Shown one piece after another: positions 62,001 through 64,000 of a stretch of 64,000 nucleotides of DNA. Positions within the stretch are counted from its first letter, which is position 1. The number at the start of each line of letters is the position of its first letter. The notes under the pieces were generated by a model, which did no database searches, was not told where the DNA came from, and saw only the letters and a list, made by a program, of their open reading frames with translations. Source of the stretch: Flavobacterium cerinum (GTDB lineage: Bacteria > Bacteroidota > Bacteroidia > Flavobacteriales > Flavobacteriaceae); NCBI RefSeq assembly GCF_024496085.1, contig NZ_CP101751.1, positions 1,550,001 to 1,614,000 of the forward strand, given 5' to 3'. The position numbers were made by a program, and so were the translations under genes.

Positions 62001-64000
62001 CGGTGTGTTCTCATCCATCGCAAAGCCTTTATATTTACCTCCCATGGCCACCAATTCGGTACGTTTAAAACCAATAGTACCGGATTTTACCGTTCCGTTT
62101 TCCCGATCTAATGCGCCAAGTCGGTCTACTGTTAGCTCAGCTCCTCCTTGTGAAAGGATACTCCTAAAATACCTTGCGTTTTCAAATGCCCATAAATCGG
62201 AGTTTGTATAGCCGGAGACATACACCGTAGTCGCATCCGTTAATCCGTAATAGGTACCCAATCCATGCTTTAGATCCAGATGAGCCCGGATAAAGGCACC
62301 CACTTTCTCTTGACTATCAAAACGAACATATCCGATATTGGAATCATAAAACGTATACAAATCGCCTTTACGACTTAAGGTCATCCCATGATTGGGCGTG
62401 GTCAGTAAATAACGAACTTCCCCTTCAAAGGTAAGGCTGCTTAACACGGTTTCAAGAGTAGCTAAGGTGGCACTTCCGGTATTTTGAAACACAGAGGTGC
62501 TTTCATTAAAAAAATTTTTATTGGCCGCTTTATTCAATTCCCGTAGTTGTCGGGAATATTCTGTATACAATTGAGCATCTGATTGTGACAACTGATTGCG
62601 GAACTGATCAACCTGAAGTCCCGATATTGCCGAAATATCCGAGGCAAAAATAGTAGCGCCATCCAGATAATCATCAGCCATTCCCTGAAGTAACGACAAG
62701 CTCAAACACAATCCTTCCGGATATTCATAGGAGGATAGCAATAAATCCTGAGGTAAAAACTGAATCGATTCCGCGGAATGCTCTTCTCCCAATTCATAAA
62801 ACTGCATCGCCTTTCTGTCAAAAAAATCACGAAAACGTAAAACTTTTTCTAATTCTATAAAATCGCTAATTTCAGAATATTCAGGATTGAAAATGATATC
62901 TTCAATAGAGGAAGTATTGATTTGGGTATAAGAATGATCGTTAATCAGATAAGAAGTATATGCGGTATATTTGTTAGGATCATATTTTGAACTGGATATT
63001 AATTTATTATAGATCTCATTGTAATTTTGACTGAAATATTTATTTTGTATGGATTCTATAGCATGATTACCGGTTAGAATAAAATTGTTATAATTGTTTT
63101 GAGAATTAAATCGCGAGAGTCGATAATGATAAATAATATTTATTAGTTCATTTCCGGGACCATGACCGGAAGGGTCATCCTTTCCAAAATAGACCACACT
63201 TGTGTTTTCATTGCGGAATGCTCTAATACTGGCAGCTGTTATTTTTGTTGAAAGTTGTGGTAATATTTGTTCAATCTGACTGTTTATTTCCATTACACGG
63301 TATATGATTTGTTGTAATCCTATAGCATCGGCACGTGAGCTGATCATGTTTGTGGAAGGTCTTTGACTAGACATATTGATTTCAGAGGTATGTTTGACAT
63401 AATCTTTAAAAATAGGATTATTTTCAATTGTCTTAAAGAATCCTTCAACCGGTAATTGCTGTAGGGCATCCCAAATGGCATTGATTTTTTGTTTGTCACC
63501 GAAAGTTGCAATGTTGTAATAATCATCAATAGGTTCAATATCGGATAATATTTTTTCTGTAGCGATACGCTGAATAATTGCGTTGATTACATTCGATTTG
63601 TCGTCACATATTGAAATGTTTATTGATCGTCCTCTTGTTAGATTTCGAGTTGTCGTTGTATGTAAATCAATAATATTAGTTATAGCGCTATTAAATTGAG
63701 GTAATGCCGCAGTTTCCAGTACATTTCCGCCTTCCGCTTTTAAAACCATTAAGGAGAAGATGTTAAATGCTGCCCGTTTATCCATTCGTAAGAGCATTTC
63801 CCGATTGTAATAACGTGCTAAATCCGGATTTGTATCCAAAATTTCCAGAACATTTCGCGGAGTAAAATTCGAGTACTTTTGAGAAAGCTCAGTTTTTAGA
63901 TTATCTAAAAATTCCAAGTAGTTATTTCTTTTGTTATTATATTTCTCTAAAAAAAGAGGAGAAGTTTTTAATTGTTCCCGCATAAAACGTATTCGTAGGT
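59049..64000 (-). CDS. Giant LCT/LifA-like toxin, copy 2 (5' end cut by window edge)
   Basis: Open from the right edge to the stop at 59049. The Met at 63983 is not the true start: the frame continues upstream with LRIRF, matching copy 1 (LRIRFMQEQL), where about 280 residues precede this point. Visible order: degenerate glycosyltransferase-like region (REMLLRMDKRAAFNIF...EGGNVLETAALPQF); C58 protease with Cys, His and Asp at nucleotides 62708, 62390 and 62345; TcdA/TcdB-like pore domain; RTX-like GGSGNNTLDLS; beta-rich tail ending IIPFSE. The central 3.1 kb is near-identical to copy 1, while the ends differ by substitutions and by a longer stretch after YEKWKEYNQDQEG. Likely the same mode of action as copy 1. 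Confidence 0.78.
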   Translation of the reverse strand, partial: LRIRFMREQLKTSPLFLEKYNNKRNNYLEFLDNLKTELSQKYSNFTPRNVLEILDTNPDLARYYNREMLLRMDKRAAFNIFSLMVLKAEGGNVLETAALPQFNSAITNIIDLHTTTTRNLTRGRSINISICDDKSNVINAIIQRIATEKILSDIEPIDDYYNIATFGDKQKINAIWDALQQLPVEGFFKTIENNPIFKDYVKHTSEINMSSQRPSTNMISSRADAIGLQQIIYRVMEINSQIEQILPQLSTKITAASIRAFRNENTSVVYFGKDDPSGHGPGNELINIIYHYRLSRFNSQNNYNNFILTGNHAIESIQNKYFSQNYNEIYNKLISSSKYDPNKYTAYTSYLINDHSYTQINTSSIEDIIFNPEYSEISDFIELEKVLRFRDFFDRKAMQFYELGEEHSAESIQFLPQDLLLSSYEYPEGLCLSLSLLQGMADDYLDGATIFASDISAISGLQVDQFRNQLSQSDAQLYTEYSRQLRELNKAANKNFFNESTSVFQNTGSATLATLETVLSSLTFEGEVRYLLTTPNHGMTLSRKGDLYTFYDSNIGYVRFDSQEKVGAFIRAHLDLKHGLGTYYGLTDATTVYVSGYTNSDLWAFENARYFRSILSQGGAELTVDRLGALDRENGTVKSGTIGFKRTELVAMGGKYKGFAMDENTPFATADFWDQVTFDSQKLLRFIYDHEADTATINRLEALKQIGKLQTDGGIVSLADLTGGKATNHIDPLHYTILESSKQIADLYDRFSIRLKNMVDQLGLNLEEYRFKTGEVEKLADHQYKMVLVHKETGQEVPLTLDGKEFENVVSEHIATLGESSESALVLGGAGLGLMGLIRGATALRSGHGSGYDIASVVLGGKQLADAILGTVAMTVIGDTLTASGTVFSFSIEGTLANLCEQTAVRIGGTIGKLLTSVSMFLKLPLIGLNVWGLYEDVTYLNSADSGPARAVAISQLVTDSIVTALTLASFAVPEVAIPALIVGAVGMGVTAIVQNLANAHDRYYKLTEWQDRLREIASSYSPVPNTRNRNLADLSKNQLCGDVRLVLSDDRKNPHQLTYTKSCDTAIRYGHHPEKSPQEVRNAIGYGYSYTSPIGPFAREEFFDPIRSPFNIGWGLIDRVILGYGSRYQLMTQVEYISDWLLYDSRNGRASGGYWETFYTRANYNSIQQDGASCTVIGNSLDNTFITPDIVNWSDAREASYIIEQHANYQFNITTGAGNNVVVLGQTGRYLLDGGSGNNTLDLSQVQLNLNVDLDITGYQPVYMGNDRYSNCIKVAVSNFNIVRCSLSNFELHREVVVKGQSNKPNVFVLGRMSRVSVYGRGGGNTYILNKISNRSAEFRQIINLYIQAPVSGNTDVSVERVYFEEYKLADLNNVTFSLTGGVKPVLTLEGLALQLIHIGGCKVHDNAVSNVQFSTLDGFSFYYDHKLKKGVVTQVDYEKWKEYNQDQEGINSGHWYRTRYFNFDLFETLYKNKFVVADQVVCINNMGTIYLKLSTKKAILLVNLKTKVTTIPGEFKDFAWTIALNHSAGTILIPSYMCNLQKPLIVFETHSLSGNKSTIDFSDFESTYTFSARRERNSLLIRILNRSNSNKTVTLLFKDVYNQDINQTIANTNVLIQRSIRNKIQINALKEFCKDFTDEKLIIPFSE
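59693..62835 (-). repeat. Large inverted repeat, right copy (within toxin gene 2)
   Basis: Reverse complement of 16583-19725 (coordinates sum to 79418 throughout the positions checked). Covers the protease, pore and early tail regions. Confidence 0.9.

Noticed and set aside
60492..62211. Plus-strand frames inside toxin copy 2 (and matching minus-strand frames in copy 1)
   Set aside because: They are antisense shadows of the protease/pore coding sequence, repeated in both copies because the DNA is repeated.
63981..63983. ATG at 63983 as the start of toxin copy 2
   Set aside because: The frame is open upstream to the window edge with LRIRF matching copy 1, so the gene starts outside the window.

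Overview
The window looks like the chromosome of a member of the Flavobacteriaceae (Bacteroidota), close to Flavobacterium. The evidence is a gldJ - porU - porV type IX secretion/gliding block at the left edge, a secreted protein with a type IX C-terminal sorting domain, S46 dipeptidyl-peptidase and SusC-plug sequences, moderately AT-rich DNA with long AT-rich spacers, and -7 boxes of the Bacteroidota form TAnnTTTG. Most of the window is ordinary core genome. I saw no tRNA, rRNA, CRISPR array, insertion sequence or prophage.

Layout. 0-7 kb: gldJ (minus), then porU and porV (plus), for type IX secretion. 7-14 kb: cytidine deaminase, pyruvate dehydrogenase E1 alpha and E2 (no E1 beta beside them), an M28 lipoprotein peptidase, an SDR, an SprT-like protein and mannose-1-phosphate guanylyltransferase. 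14.6-20.3 kb: a 1922-residue toxin-like protein. 20.4-28 kb, mostly minus strand: MlaF/MlaE lipid transporter parts, a tight ketosynthase III - methyltransferase - glycosyltransferase operon, a group III truncated haemoglobin and GcvP. 28-32 kb: a UbiA-like membrane protein, a jacalin-lectin protein, and a five-gene minus-strand operon led by a GbsR/MarR regulator. 32-42 kb: Dcp, PurE/PurK, a type IX cargo protein, Hpt, Adk, a CNNM/CBS protein and Obg. 42-50 kb: an S46 peptidase, then a cassette of two paralogous exported helical-repeat proteins around a lipoprotein, one copy frameshifted. 50-59 kb: a giant alpha-2-macroglobulin with an inserted SusC-like segment, a TPR protein and an Mpl-like Mur ligase. 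59 kb to the edge: a second copy of the toxin gene, inverted and cut by the window end.

The most striking content is the pair of giant toxin-like genes. Each resembles the large clostridial toxin / LifA-Efa1 family: an N-terminal glycosyltransferase-like region, a YopT-type (C58) cysteine protease with an intact Cys/His/Asp triad, a TcdA/TcdB-like translocation (pore) domain, and a beta-rich tail. In both copies the glycosyltransferase region has lost its DXD motif and neighbouring catalytic residues, so the protease is the likely effector. About 3.1 kb covering protease, pore domain and early tail is nearly identical at DNA level in the two copies, without indels at the points I aligned, while the N-terminal and extreme C-terminal parts have diverged. 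The copies form inverted repeats about 40 kb apart, bracketing some thirty core genes. Recombination between them could invert that segment and exchange toxin ends.

Other items worth attention are an operator-like palindrome overlapping the regulator promoter at 32.3 kb, with a second copy before the operon's membrane genes, the SusC-like carboxypeptidase-regulatory/plug insertion inside the alpha-2-macroglobulin, and -7 boxes so close to start codons that leaderless transcripts are likely. All family assignments come from reading motifs by eye. No database search was possible.
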